Positions 7,104-15,969 of a stretch of 64,000 nt of DNA are shown here, in pieces. The stretch is taken from the NCBI RefSeq assembly GCF_000212375.1, contig NC_015501.1, forward strand, positions 62,001-126,000, in the 5' to 3' direction. The notes under the pieces were generated by a model that was given only the letters and a program-made list of their open reading frames with translations, was not told the DNA's origin and searched no databases. Positions within the stretch are counted from its first letter, which is position 1; each line of letters starts with the position of its first letter. Made by a program: the position numbers and the translations under genes. This stretch comes from Porphyromonas asaccharolytica DSM 20707 (lineage in GTDB: Bacteria > Bacteroidota > Bacteroidia > Bacteroidales > Porphyromonadaceae).

Positions 7104-9137
7104 ATGTCCTTCCAACTAACCTCAAAGTATAAGCCGACGGGCGACCAGCCGGAGGCTATTGCTCAGCTCTCGCAGGGAGTGCGTGATGGGTTGCCTCATC
7201 AGACGCTCCTCGGTGTGACGGGCTCGGGCAAGACCTTTACGATCGCCAATGTGATCCAGCAGGTGGAGCGACCGACATTGGTCATTAGCCACAACAAGAC
7301 GTTGGCCGCTCAGCTGTACAGCGAGTTCAAGGCGTTCTTCCCCAACAATGCGGTAGAGTACTTCGTCTCCTACTACGACTACTACCAGCCCGAGGCTTAT
7401 CTGATCAATACGGATACCTATATAGAGAAGGACATGGCGATCAATGCGGAGCTGGACAAGCTGCGACTACGTGCTACCGCCTCGCTCCTCTCGGGTCGTC
7501 GCGATGTGATTGTGGTCGCCTCGGTTTCCTGCATCTACGGTATGGCCAATCCGAATGACTTTGAGAATAAGATCATCAAGCTGGAGGTGGGCATGCAGAT
7601 CGAGCGGGATGCACTGATGCGACGACTGGCGGAGTCTTACTATGTCAATAACAAGGCGGACTTCGTGAGTGGCTCCTTTCGGGTCAAGGGAGATACCATC
7701 GACATCTTTCCCGCCATCGAGTCCTTCGAGGGGGTTGCTTACCGCATCGAGCTGTGGGATGACGAGATTGATCGGATCACCATCATCGACCCGGTCTCGG
7801 CTGAGAGCCAGGGGACACTGGATAGTCTACGCATCTACCCCGCCAACCTCTTTGTGACAACGGAGGAGCAGACGCAGCGTGCTATCGTGGAGATCAAAAA
7901 GGATCTGGCCGACCGCACGGCAGAGCTGGAGCGCGAGGGGCATCTCTTTGAGGCGAAGCGACTCTACGAGCGGGTCTCCTACGATCTGGAGATGATCAAG
8001 GCAGTGGGCTACTGCTCGGGCATTGAGAATTACTCGCGCTACTTCGATGGTCGCAAGCCTGGCGAGCGACCCTTCTGCTTGATGGACTACTTCCCCGACG
8101 ACTACCTCTTAGTCATCGACGAGAGCCACGTATCGATACCGCAGATACGCGCCATGTATGGCGGAGACAAGGCGCGCAAGACCACCTTGGTGGAGTATGG
8201 CTTTCGCCTGCCAGCGGCTTTGGACAATAGGCCCCTGGAGTTTGAGGAGTTTGTCAATCTGACCAACCAAGTGATCTACGTCAGCGCCACGCCAGCCGAC
8301 TACGAGCTCAACATGAGCGAGGGCGTGGTGGTCGAGCAGGTGATACGTCCTACGGGACTACTAGACCCGCCTATCGAGATCCGCCCCACGGAGCATCAGG
8401 TGGACGATCTGATGGAGGAGATCGTCATACGCACGGAGCGCAACGAGCGGACGCTCGTCACGACCCTGACGAAGCGCATGGCGGAGGAGCTGAGCGACTA
8501 CCTCATACGAGCGGGCATCAAGTGCGCCTACATACACAGCGACGTGGACACGCTAGAGCGCATCCAGATTATGGACAGCCTGCGGGAGGGGGCTTACGAT
8601 GTCTTGGTCGGTGTCAACCTGCTTCGTGAGGGGTTGGACTTTCCTGAGGTGTCGCTCGTAGCAATCCTTGATGCGGACAAGGAGGGCTTCCTGCGCTCGC
8701 ATCGATCGCTCACCCAGACGGCTGGACGTGCTGCCCGCAACGTGCATGGGCTGGTTATCTTCTATGCAGACAGCATCACCGACAGCATGCAGGCGACCAT
8801 CGACGAGACCAACCGCCGCCGTGCTAAGCAGATAGCCTACAACGAGGCGCATAACATCACCCCTACGCAGGTGGTGAGCAAGCGAACGAATGCGCTCTCG
8901 CAGGAGGGCTACGTAACAACAAAATCCTCGGCACAAGCCGAAGCTTATGTCGAGGAAGAGATAGCTGTCGCCTCACCTGTCGCTGAGTACCTCACTCAGG
9001 ACAAGCTCCCAGACCTGATCGAGCAGGTACGCAAGCAGATGTATGCTGCTGCCAAGGAGCTCAACTTCGTCGAGGCTGCACGCCTACGCGACGAAATGTA
9101 CGCACTGCAGAGTCGCCTAGAAGATCAAAAGAAGTAG
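7104..9137 (+). CDS. uvrB: Excinuclease ABC subunit B
   Basis: Central nucleotide-excision-repair protein: it receives the damage site from UvrA, verifies it and recruits UvrC. 677 residues, the usual length. Visible landmarks are the Walker A GVTGSGKT (residues 37-44), the Tyr-rich damage-binding hairpin (YFVSYYDYYQPEAY, near residue 92), the DEXX-type VIDESHVS, the helicase motif VSATPADYE, the late QTAGRAARN, and the C-terminal UVR motif (near 630-670, NFVEAARLRDEM) that contacts UvrC. The stop lies ten bases from the end of the convergent folB. Assignment is certain. Confidence 0.98.
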   Translation: MSFQLTSKYKPTGDQPEAIAQLSQGVRDGLPHQTLLGVTGSGKTFTIANVIQQVERPTLVISHNKTLAAQLYSEFKAFFPNNAVEYFVSYYDYYQPEAYLINTDTYIEKDMAINAELDKLRLRATASLLSGRRDVIVVASVSCIYGMANPNDFENKIIKLEVGMQIERDALMRRLAESYYVNNKADFVSGSFRVKGDTIDIFPAIESFEGVAYRIELWDDEIDRITIIDPVSAESQGTLDSLRIYPANLFVTTEEQTQRAIVEIKKDLADRTAELEREGHLFEAKRLYERVSYDLEMIKAVGYCSGIENYSRYFDGRKPGERPFCLMDYFPDDYLLVIDESHVSIPQIRAMYGGDKARKTTLVEYGFRLPAALDNRPLEFEEFVNLTNQVIYVSATPADYELNMSEGVVVEQVIRPTGLLDPPIEIRPTEHQVDDLMEEIVIRTERNERTLVTTLTKRMAEELSDYLIRAGIKCAYIHSDVDTLERIQIMDSLREGAYDVLVGVNLLREGLDFPEVSLVAILDADKEGFLRSHRSLTQTAGRAARNVHGLVIFYADSITDSMQATIDETNRRRAKQIAYNEAHNITPTQVVSKRTNALSQEGYVTTKSSAQAEAYVEEEIAVASPVAEYLTQDKLPDLIEQVRKQMYAAAKELNFVEAARLRDEMYALQSRLEDQKK

Positions 9138-9147
9138 CCCGCTACGC

Positions 9148-9516
9148 TTAATCATCACGCCTAGCAGCGAGCGTGACACTGGCGGCATCGATGACACCGG
9201 CGATAGGCGGGATCGCCTTTTGGATCGTTATCTCGCAGCTGTCGACCAACTTGTAGTTGTCTAGGATCTCCGTAAGTATCTGCCCAGCGACATACTCCAG
9301 GAGGTTGTCCCGTGAGTGACCTATCTTGTCCGCTATCACATCGTAGAGATCAGCGTAGCTCACCGCATCAGCGACATCATCGCTCGCGATCGCCTTGGTC
9401 GCATCGTAAGTAGCGGTGAGGTTGACGATGTATCTATTGCCCAGCACTTGCTCCTCAGGGAGAGCTCCTATATAGGAGTAGAAGTGCGCATTAACGATTC
9501 GAATGGTTGCTTTCAT
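9148..9516 (-). CDS. folB: Dihydroneopterin aldolase
   Basis: 122 residues, normal for FolB, which cleaves 7,8-dihydroneopterin to 6-hydroxymethyl-dihydropterin in folate synthesis. The opening IRIVNAHFYSYIGALPEEQ corresponds to the conserved FolB start (usually with GxxxxE), the middle VADAVSYADLYDVI matches the family's D-Y-x-x-hydrophobic block, and the end IQKAIPPIAGVIDAASVTL carries the K-P-x-A-I-like stretch with the catalytic Lys. It converges with uvrB. No other folate genes are nearby. Confidence 0.92.
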   Translation of the reverse strand: MKATIRIVNAHFYSYIGALPEEQVLGNRYIVNLTATYDATKAIASDDVADAVSYADLYDVIADKIGHSRDNLLEYVAGQILTEILDNYKLVDSCEITIQKAIPPIAGVIDAASVTLAARRDD

Positions 9517-9553
9517 AAGAAGGGAGGATTGACTTTTAGTTGGAGCCTTTTGG

Positions 9554-10483
9554 CTATTCGTGATCTGTATTTATCATAGCCATCGGCTCCACATGCACTA
9601 TTACGTGGGTGCGCTCGCCGTAGTGCTCCTTGAGCTTGTTCTCTATGTGCGTAGCCCGCTCGTGAGCGAGGATAACAGGCGTATCGTCAGGCAGGTAGAT
9701 GTCCACCTCGATAGCGACGGCAGAGCCTAAGCTACGAGTATTGAGATTGTGCGGATGGTGCCCCGGGTACTCAGCCTCGATGATCTCTAGGATCGTCTGC
9801 TGCTCCTCCTCAGAGAGGCTATGCTCGGTGAGCTCACGCCAAGGGGTCGAGATAAGCTGCACACCGGCCCAGACGATAAAAAGGCTGACACCTGCACAGG
9901 CTACTTGGTCTAGGATCGCCCACTGATTGCCCAGCAAGGCCGCCCCCAAGACGCCCACGAGGACAGCGATAGAGGAGTAAGCATCCGTACGATGGTGCCA
10001 CGCATTCGCCAGCACCGTGTTACTATGCACCCGCTCAGCGACTCCCTTGGTGTAGCGAAAGAGCCACTCCTTCGATAGGATAGAGATAAAAGCTATGATC
10101 GCCGCCCAGAGCGAAGGCCGCTGCGGGATAACCCCAGAGGCAAAGAAGAGATAGATAGTCTCTCCACTCTTGAGCAACATAGAGATGCCGATGCCCATCA
10201 GCACGGTGGCTATGATCAGCGTAGCTATCGACTCATACTTGCCATATCCGTAGCGATACTTGGTATCTCTAGGCTTGCCCGCGATGCCCACAAAGAGCGT
10301 CACGATGATGTCGGTACAGAAGTCCGAGAGCGAGTGTACAGCATCAGCAATCAAAGCAGCACTATGCCCCACGAAGCCCACGATGAGCTTGAGGAGTGTG
10401 AGCGCTACGTTGATCAAAGCACCCACCAGTGTGACCCGATAGATACTACGGGTACGCAGGTCGGTATGCTTCTCTTTATTCAT
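9554..10483 (-). CDS. Cation diffusion facilitator family transporter
   Basis: A proton-driven exporter of divalent metals (zinc, iron, manganese or similar) in the inner membrane, 309 residues. Six hydrophobic segments are followed by a cytoplasmic domain from about residue 215. The two metal-binding signatures are visible: HSAALIADAVHSLSD in TM2 (DxxHS... variant) and HHRTDAYSSIAVLVG in TM5 (HxxxD). The C-terminal domain ends with a His-containing strand (THVIVHVEPM) typical of the ferredoxin-like CDF domain. Metal specificity cannot be assigned. It lies 22 bp downstream of sdaA on the same strand. Confidence 0.92.
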   Translation of the reverse strand: MNKEKHTDLRTRSIYRVTLVGALINVALTLLKLIVGFVGHSAALIADAVHSLSDFCTDIIVTLFVGIAGKPRDTKYRYGYGKYESIATLIIATVLMGIGISMLLKSGETIYLFFASGVIPQRPSLWAAIIAFISILSKEWLFRYTKGVAERVHSNTVLANAWHHRTDAYSSIAVLVGVLGAALLGNQWAILDQVACAGVSLFIVWAGVQLISTPWRELTEHSLSEEEQQTILEIIEAEYPGHHPHNLNTRSLGSAVAIEVDIYLPDDTPVILAHERATHIENKLKEHYGERTHVIVHVEPMAMINTDHE

Positions 10484-10504
10484 AAGATCATGGTGTGAAC
10501 TGTC

Positions 10505-11743
10505 TTAATCCTCGATGAGGATCTTGCCACCATACTTCTCGTGGAGGATAGCTAGTCCACCCTCAGCCGTCTCTTTGTAGAGGCTCGGCAGATCCTTGCC
10601 CGTCTGGTGCATGGCTGCGACCACCTGGTCAAAGCTGACCCGGTGACGACCATCGGTGAAGTTGGCATAAGTATTCGCATCCAGCGCACGACTGGCCGCA
10701 AAGGCATTGCGCTCGATACAGGGGATCTGTACCAGTCCGCAGACTGGATCGCAGGTAAGCCCGAGGTGATGCTCCAAGCCCATCTCGGCCGCATACTCGA
10801 TCTGGTGCAGCGTACCGCCGAAGAGCTGACTAGCAGCCGCAGCAGCCATAGCGCAAGCGACACCTACCTCGCCCTGACAACCCACCTCAGCGCCACTGAT
10901 AGAGGCGTTCGTACGTACCACATTGGCAAAGAGCCCCGCCGTAGCTAAGGCACGTAGGATACGCTCGTCACGGAAGCTGCGCGTCTCCTGAAGGTAGAGG
11001 AGTACCGCTGGCATCACACCACAAGAACCGCAGGTAGGCGCCGTGACGACACGTCCGCCGGCAGCGTTTTGCTCACTGACGGCTAGGGCGTAGGAGTAGA
11101 CCATACCACGAGTCCGGACGCTATCCTTGTAGCTCAGAGACTTGACCAGCGTGTCGGCCGCTTTGCGGCGCAGGCGCAGACCTCCTGGGAGGACACCCTC
11201 AGCAGCCAAGCCTTCATGCACACTCTGCTTCATCACTTCCCAGACCTTGGCGAGGTAGTCCCAGATGTCGGGACCCTCGCAGCGCTCGACGTACTCCCAG
11301 TAAGAGAGTCCGCGCTGGTCTAGGTAGTCCATAATGTCGGCCATCGTCGAGAGCTCGTAGACAGGCGTGGTGACCTGCTCATTGAAGGTCTCGTTGGCGA
11401 GCGTACCGCCGCCGATGCTGTAGACTTTGAATTCTTTGATCTCCTCTCCCTCCTTATCAAAGGCGGCAAACTTCATCCCATTGGGGTGGAATGTGAGCTC
11501 CACACGAGGTTCCCATAGGATGGTCGTTGGGTGGACGGGATTGAGTACCGAGAGTATCGCTTGGTCGGTCATGTGCCCCTTGCCGGTGGCTGCGAGGCTC
11601 CCATAGAGAGTCACCTCGATACGATCCACAGGCAGCTCCTTGATCTGCGTTAGAAACATCTCAGAGGCTCGCATAGGAGCTATAGTGTGACTACTGCTCG
11701 GTCCGTGACCGATCTTGTAGATTTGCTTGATAGAGTCCATCAT
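10505..11743 (-). CDS. sdaA: L-serine ammonia-lyase, single-chain iron-sulfur type
   Basis: Converts L-serine to pyruvate and ammonia using a [4Fe-4S] cluster. 412 residues, with the beta domain at the N-terminus ([14 protein letters not shown] near residues 14-27, the family's substrate loop) and the alpha domain after about residue 160. Cluster cysteines are present in [12 protein letters not shown] and [12 protein letters not shown]. Fits an amino-acid-fermenting lifestyle. The start is one of two adjacent ATGs. Upstream is an rmlA terminator, so this gene is probably transcribed on its own or with the downstream CDF gene. Confidence 0.93.
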   Translation of the reverse strand: MMDSIKQIYKIGHGPSSSHTIAPMRASEMFLTQIKELPVDRIEVTLYGSLAATGKGHMTDQAILSVLNPVHPTTILWEPRVELTFHPNGMKFAAFDKEGEEIKEFKVYSIGGGTLANETFNEQVTTPVYELSTMADIMDYLDQRGLSYWEYVERCEGPDIWDYLAKVWEVMKQSVHEGLAAEGVLPGGLRLRRKAADTLVKSLSYKDSVRTRGMVYSYALAVSEQNAAGGRVVTAPTCGSCGVMPAVLLYLQETRSFRDERILRALATAGLFANVVRTNASISGAEVGCQGEVGVACAMAAAAASQLFGGTLHQIEYAAEMGLEHHLGLTCDPVCGLVQIPCIERNAFAASRALDANTYANFTDGRHRVSFDQVVAAMHQTGKDLPSLYKETAEGGLAILHEKYGGKILIED

Positions 11744-11784
11744 AGTTGTTAGGCGTGTAGTCTAATTGACGAGTCAAAGATACG

Positions 11785-11807
11785 AAAAAAGGGGGCATCA
11801 GCCCCCT
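11785..11807 (-). terminator. Rho-independent terminator of rmlA
   Basis: Read on the minus strand: AGGGGGC-TGAT-GCCCCC followed by TTTTTTC. It lies between rmlA and sdaA and separates their transcripts. Confidence 0.85.
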
Positions 11808-11861
11808 CACTCGGTTCTCCTCGGCACAAGCAGAGGATTAAGACAAGCTCTTTTGCTATCG

Positions 11862-12734
11862 CTACGCTTTGATACTGGCGAGGTACTGACCGTAAGTGCT
11901 GCCTCGCTGCTGCTCGGCAGCCTCTTGTAGCTGATCCATCGTGATCCATCCCTGACGTAAAGCGATCTCCTCAAGGCAAGCGATCACCATTCCCTGACGC
12001 TTCTGGATGACACTGACATAATTGGTCGCCTCCATGAGCGCCTCATGAGTGCCTGTGTCGAGCCATGCGAAGCCACGTCCGAGGGAGATGACGGAGAGCT
12101 GTTGCTGCTGTAGGTAGTAATCATTGACCGCTGTGATCTCTAGCTCCCCACGCTCCGAGGGAGTGATGCTTTGCGCCACTTGGACCACATCATTCGGGTA
12201 GAAGTAGAGGCCCACGACCGCTAGATTGCTCTTAGGGTGCTTAGGCTTCTCCTCTATATATGTAGGCTTGCCCGCAGCATCTAGGCAAACGACTCCATAG
12301 CGTGTCGGGTCGGAGACGGGATAGCCGAAGATAGTGGCGAGGCGATGCTGGGTGACGTTGTCGCGAGCCGCCGCCAGCTGCGTGGCAAAGCTAGAGCCGT
12401 GAAAGAGGTTGTCACCGAGTACCATACAAACGTCGTCTGAGCCAATGAACTCCCGTCCGATGATGAAGGCTTGCGCTAGGCCCTCGGGGCGAGGCTGCTC
12501 GGCGTAAGTCAGCTCAATGCCGTAAGCGGAGCCATCGCCTAGGAGACGCTCGAAGCTCGGCAGGTCTTGTGGCGTGCTGATGATCATGATCTCGCGAATG
12601 CCGGCTAGCATGAGCGTAGAGAGCGGATAGTAGATCATCGGCTTGTCATAGACAGGCAGTAGTTGCTTGCTGACAGACTTGGTCAGGGGGTAGAGTCTGC
12701 TGCCAGTGCCACCGGCTAGTATGATACCCTTCAT
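11862..12734 (-). CDS. rmlA: Glucose-1-phosphate thymidylyltransferase
   Basis: Makes dTDP-glucose from dTTP and glucose-1-phosphate, the first step to dTDP-rhamnose and other deoxysugars of surface glycans. 290 residues, standard for RmlA. The nucleotide-binding loop [11 protein letters not shown] (residues 8-18), [17 protein letters not shown], the metal-binding VLGDNLFHG and the [10 protein letters not shown] segment are all present. The rmlBCD genes are not beside it. The next gene upstream ends 11 bp away on the same strand, so both may share a transcript. Confidence 0.96.
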   Translation of the reverse strand: MKGIILAGGTGSRLYPLTKSVSKQLLPVYDKPMIYYPLSTLMLAGIREIMIISTPQDLPSFERLLGDGSAYGIELTYAEQPRPEGLAQAFIIGREFIGSDDVCMVLGDNLFHGSSFATQLAAARDNVTQHRLATIFGYPVSDPTRYGVVCLDAAGKPTYIEEKPKHPKSNLAVVGLYFYPNDVVQVAQSITPSERGELEITAVNDYYLQQQQLSVISLGRGFAWLDTGTHEALMEATNYVSVIQKRQGMVIACLEEIALRQGWITMDQLQEAAEQQRGSTYGQYLASIKA

Positions 12735-12745
12735 AGAGTAATAGG

Positions 12746-13747
12746 TTAAAGTGTAGAAACGTAGCGCCTGACCTCAGCGAGTGAGGTATCTCGCTGCAGT
12801 ACGATCCCGTCGGACGAGATGACGTATATGACTGGCGTGACAGCTAGGTCATAGAGCGACTCCTCGAGGAGACGCAGATCCCCGTTGAAAGCGGGCGTAC
12901 CAAAGGGTGGTAGATCCGCAAGCCCTTTTTTCCACTCGCTACGCTCATAGACGAGCGAGACGTAGAGGATCTCTGCCTTACCTCCCTCGGTAGCGCGCTG
13001 CAAGATCTGATCGTGAGACACTTCTGCCAGCAGATGTGTACAGCGATCACAACCAGGGGTGTAGAAGATGACCACCTTGGGCTTATCACGCAGTGCGTAG
13101 AGTGTCGTATCAGCAAAGGTGTACCCCTCTGCTGCTGGCTGTGCTAGGGTTATGGCGAAGTCTGTGGCAGGCTTGCCAACTTGATTTTGCGACACTAATG
13201 AAAGCATATCCTTGTAAACCACTTGATCCACATACTCCACCTGCGGGGATGTAGTGGCCCACTGCAAGGCTTGGATATAGTACGTGTGGTTCTTCAGAGG
13301 AGAGCCGCTCTCGTAGAGATACTTGGTATAGAGACGTAGAGCCTCGCTCAGCGCTTTGCCGCGCATCACCTTGAGCGGGCGCAGTAGATCCTCCTGCGAG
13401 ACACTCCCAGCAGGCATACTGCTATAGACAGCAAGATAGTCTACCAGTCCCTGCTCCATAGCAGCTGGATCAACAAGCTGCTCCAAAGTCTCTGCGGGCC
13501 AACGATCGAAGAAGTGCTCTAGTACATACTTCGCCCGCTGCAAAGGCTCCTGGATGTTCTCTGGGATCTTTACCATTGGATAGGGTTCTGCTGTTGTACC
13601 TTCGCTCAGGTGAGTCGTATCCACGACCCCAAAGGAGGCCTCCACAGACGAGGGTGTCTGCGAGCGCTGCTTACCAGTAGCACTGCATGAAAGAAGAGCC
13701 AAGGTAAGCAGGATGGTGGTAGAGATTAGTTGTAGGAAGTGAGACAT
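12746..13747 (-). CDS. Thioredoxin-like lipoprotein, DUF5106 type
   Basis: 333 residues with a lipoprotein signal (LALLSC, Cys at residue 21), so probably anchored in a periplasm-facing membrane. The N-terminal half matches the helical DUF5106 domain often found before thioredoxin folds in Bacteroidota. The C-terminal half (from about 205) is thioredoxin-like, with [15 protein letters not shown] providing a CxxC pair (CDRC) and a probable cis-Pro at VTPVIYV. Likely a thiol-disulfide exchange protein; substrate unknown. A terminator separates it from the upstream OmpA gene. Confidence 0.82.
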   Translation of the reverse strand: MSHFLQLISTTILLTLALLSCSATGKQRSQTPSSVEASFGVVDTTHLSEGTTAEPYPMVKIPENIQEPLQRAKYVLEHFFDRWPAETLEQLVDPAAMEQGLVDYLAVYSSMPAGSVSQEDLLRPLKVMRGKALSEALRLYTKYLYESGSPLKNHTYYIQALQWATTSPQVEYVDQVVYKDMLSLVSQNQVGKPATDFAITLAQPAAEGYTFADTTLYALRDKPKVVIFYTPGCDRCTHLLAEVSHDQILQRATEGGKAEILYVSLVYERSEWKKGLADLPPFGTPAFNGDLRLLEESLYDLAVTPVIYVISSDGIVLQRDTSLAEVRRYVSTL

Positions 13748-13779
13748 ATAGCTCTTGCGGTGAATGATACTGGGAGGAT

Positions 13780-13827
13780 AAAAAGGAAACGCATCACGCC
13801 CTGAGTAGTTCAGTGCGTGATGCGTTT
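13780..13827 (-). terminator. Terminator of the OmpA-family gene
   Basis: On the minus strand AAACGCATCACGC and GCGTGATGCGTTT form a 13-bp stem around a 15-base loop, followed by CCTTTTTA. Confidence 0.82.
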
Positions 13828-13838
13828 GGGGAGTGAGA

Positions 13839-14516
13839 CTACTTCAGCGTACCAGCCTTAGCCTCTTCGATCATCTTCTGGCTAGGTAGGATGAAGACCT
13901 CTACACGACGGTTCTTACGCTTACCCTCAGCCGTTGCGTTCGTATCAACGGGCTCGTGGCTACCACGACCCTCGTACTTCATACGTACGGAAGAGACACC
14001 CTGTCCCTCGAGGAAGTCACGGACGCTCTTAGCACGATTCAGTGAGAGTGGATCGTTGATACGATCATTGCCCGAACTATCGGTGTGACCGATGATCTCT
14101 AGGACCGTGTCATCGTTCTTGTTTAGGTTATCTGCGAACTTGCGTAGATCGTTGCGAGAAGAAGAGCTCAGCGTGCTCGAGCTGGTGTTGAAGAGTAGAC
14201 CGCTGTCGAAGACGACCTTGATAGCTTGTCCCTCATTGACTGTCTCGACCTGCGTACCCGCGGGTAGCTGCTGCTCGAGCTCCTTCTTTTGCTTCTCCAT
14301 ACGATGACCGATGAGTGCGCCAGCAGCACCGCCTACGACGGCACCAATAGCTGCGCCAGCACCCGTATTGCCTGCGACCTTACCGATACCAGCGCCAAGG
14401 CCAGCGCCTACGGCTGTACCAGCGCCAGCACCAAGTAGTGTCTCGTTTATCGCGCCACAACCCGATAGGGATAGAGCCACGGCCACGATGCCCGCTGTGA
14501 TAGATAGTCTGTTCAT
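13839..14516 (-). CDS. OmpA-family lipoprotein with glycine-zipper segment
   Basis: 225 residues. A lipobox (LSLSGC, Cys at residue 20) is followed by a glycine-zipper region, residues 29-70 (repeated GAGxG and AAIGAVVGGAAGALIG), then a C-terminal OmpA peptidoglycan-binding domain from about 105. The latter shows the family signature: VLEIIGHTDSSGND, LSLNRAKSVRDFL and NRRVEVFI. Such proteins tether the outer membrane to peptidoglycan. The architecture matches YiaD-like lipoproteins. It has its own terminator, so it is probably monocistronic. Confidence 0.92.
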   Translation of the reverse strand: MNRLSITAGIVAVALSLSGCGAINETLLGAGAGTAVGAGLGAGIGKVAGNTGAGAAIGAVVGGAAGALIGHRMEKQKKELEQQLPAGTQVETVNEGQAIKVVFDSGLLFNTSSSTLSSSSRNDLRKFADNLNKNDDTVLEIIGHTDSSGNDRINDPLSLNRAKSVRDFLEGQGVSSVRMKYEGRGSHEPVDTNATAEGKRKNRRVEVFILPSQKMIEEAKAGTLK

Positions 14517-14577
14517 AGTTTCTGTGATATTTGAGTTAGTAAATATGTCGTTATTGTGTATTTCTCCAGAGTGTTAG

Positions 14578-15561
14578 CTACGCTTTATTGCTAAAGTAAC
14601 GCATAAACTGCGAGCGCATATAGAGCTCCTGGTCAGACTGCTTAGAGGCGTTGAGACTGCCTCTAAACTCTTCTATGGATCGGTACCCATGCTGAGTCAT
14701 CCACTGTGTGAGCTCCTCCAGCATCTTCGTCAAGTAAGGTACTCCATGCTGATACAGTGTGGAGACAACCTGTACAGAGCTAGCTCCGACGAGGAGGCTC
14801 TTGACGATGCCTGCGTAGTCCATCACGCCGCCCGAAGCGGAGATAGCGAGCTGGGGTAGCTTGCCCGAGAGGAGTCCTGTGTACTTCAGCGTGTTGTATA
14901 ACTCTTGTCCCGTTGATATAACAGGTCCCTGAACGATCTCTAGGGTATCTATATTAATGTCTGTCTGCCAGCTCTTGTTAAAGCAGGTCAAGCCCTTGAC
15001 ACCACTCTTGACCAGCTCCTGCGCTAGGTAAAGGATGTTGGTAAAGCGATCTGAAATCTTGAAGACGACTGGTATCTGCACCGTACGGGTGATCGAGATC
15101 GCTAGATCTACCAGCTCCTTCTCTAGATCACTACCACGCTGTGCTGGATCTGTCTCGATGCGCATCACATTGAGCTCGAGCGCATCCGCGCCGGCTTCCT
15201 GTATGCTCTTGGCAAAAGATTGCCACTCGCCTCCTCGGTAACAGTTAATGCTTGCTATGACAGGGATGTCGACCGCGCCCTTAGCTTCACGGATCAGGGT
15301 TAGGTACTTCTCCACTTCATGCTGGCGCGTGTAGTGCAGCATATAGTCGAGCCCCTCAGGATAAGAAGTAGCCACCTCTGCTTGCGCTTGCAGAGCCGTC
15401 GCCTCTATCTGCTCCTCAAAGAGCGACTTGAGGATGACTGCCCCGGCGCCTGCCTGTGCCATTGCCGTAACTTGCTGGAGTGAGGCCGTGAGACCAGAGC
15501 TACCAGCTATGATTGGATTGCGGAGGGCGATACCTCCGTAGTGTGATGTCAAGTCCACCAT
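14578..15561 (-). CDS. Dihydroorotate dehydrogenase-like flavoprotein
   Basis: 327 residues with an FMN-binding TIM barrel of the PyrD superfamily: start GGIALRNPIIAGSSGLT, VIASINCYRGG strand, VVFKISDRF with the flavin-contact Lys, and phosphate-binding ISASGGVMD plus LVGASSVQVVS. In true class 1 PyrD a conserved N-x-S-C-P-N loop supplies the catalytic Cys. Here the matching place reads LELNVMRIETD, with no Ser, Cys or Pro. I therefore do not call it pyrD; it belongs to the DHOD-like subgroup of uncertain substrate. Its promoter region is shared, divergently, with tRNA-Phe. Confidence 0.85.
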   Translation of the reverse strand: MVDLTSHYGGIALRNPIIAGSSGLTASLQQVTAMAQAGAGAVILKSLFEEQIEATALQAQAEVATSYPEGLDYMLHYTRQHEVEKYLTLIREAKGAVDIPVIASINCYRGGEWQSFAKSIQEAGADALELNVMRIETDPAQRGSDLEKELVDLAISITRTVQIPVVFKISDRFTNILYLAQELVKSGVKGLTCFNKSWQTDINIDTLEIVQGPVISTGQELYNTLKYTGLLSGKLPQLAISASGGVMDYAGIVKSLLVGASSVQVVSTLYQHGVPYLTKMLEELTQWMTQHGYRSIEEFRGSLNASKQSDQELYMRSQFMRYFSNKA

Positions 15562-15619
15562 GCTATTTGTGCTATGTTACTACTCGCAAAGATACAAAAT
15601 AACATCGATTGCACCAGCG

Positions 15620-15651
15620 TTTGGTCAATTCAAAAAGTTGTCGTACCTTTG
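15620..15651 (+). promoter_or_regulatory. Promoter of tRNA-Phe
   Basis: TTTG at 15620-15623, exactly 20 bases, then TACCTTTG at 15644-15651: a full match to the Bacteroidota sigma-ABfr consensus. Transcription should begin about 16-18 bases before the tRNA. Confidence 0.85.
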
Positions 15652-15674
15652 CATCACCAAAACGCAAGAAGGAT

Positions 15675-15747
15675 GGTGCCATAGCTCAGATGGTAGAGCA
15701 AAGGACTGAAAATCCTTGTGTCCCCGGTTCGATTCCTGGTGGCACCA
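15675..15747 (+). tRNA. tRNA-Phe (anticodon GAA)
   Basis: 73 bases folding as a cloverleaf: acceptor GGTGCCA/TGGCACC, D-arm with AGCTCAGATGG, anticodon stem AAGGA/TCCTT around loop CTGAAAA (anticodon GAA), and TpsiC arm GGTTCGATTCC. The discriminator is A. The 3' CCA is not encoded. It lies between a consensus promoter and a strong terminator, so it is a single-gene transcript. Confidence 0.97.
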
Positions 15748-15762
15748 CTTCAATAACAATTC

Positions 15763-15799
15763 GAGATCTCGCAATGCCTATTGCGGGATCTCTTTTTTT
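15763..15799 (+). terminator. Terminator of tRNA-Phe
   Basis: GAGATCTCGCAA and TTGCGGGATCTC pair with one G-T mismatch around a 6-base loop, followed by seven Ts. Confidence 0.9.
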
Positions 15800-15897
15800 A
15801 TCCTTCTCGACCGATATGGCTACCACGCGACATGACGCTCCACCCGTATGACAGGTCCTTCGGCAACAGCCTTAACGAAAGCTTTATAAGCGATACG

Positions 15898-15928
15898 TTG
15901 GGTAATCCGACATTTATCAGTACTTTTG
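15898..15928 (+). promoter_or_regulatory. Promoter of the 15970 EEP-fold gene
   Basis: TTG at 15898-15900, 20 bases, then TACTTTTG at 15921-15928, a near-consensus Bacteroidota promoter 42 bases before the ATG. Confidence 0.6.
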
Positions 15929-15969
15929 TGAAGGCATAGTCTAATACTAGAACTAGAAACGATTGACTT

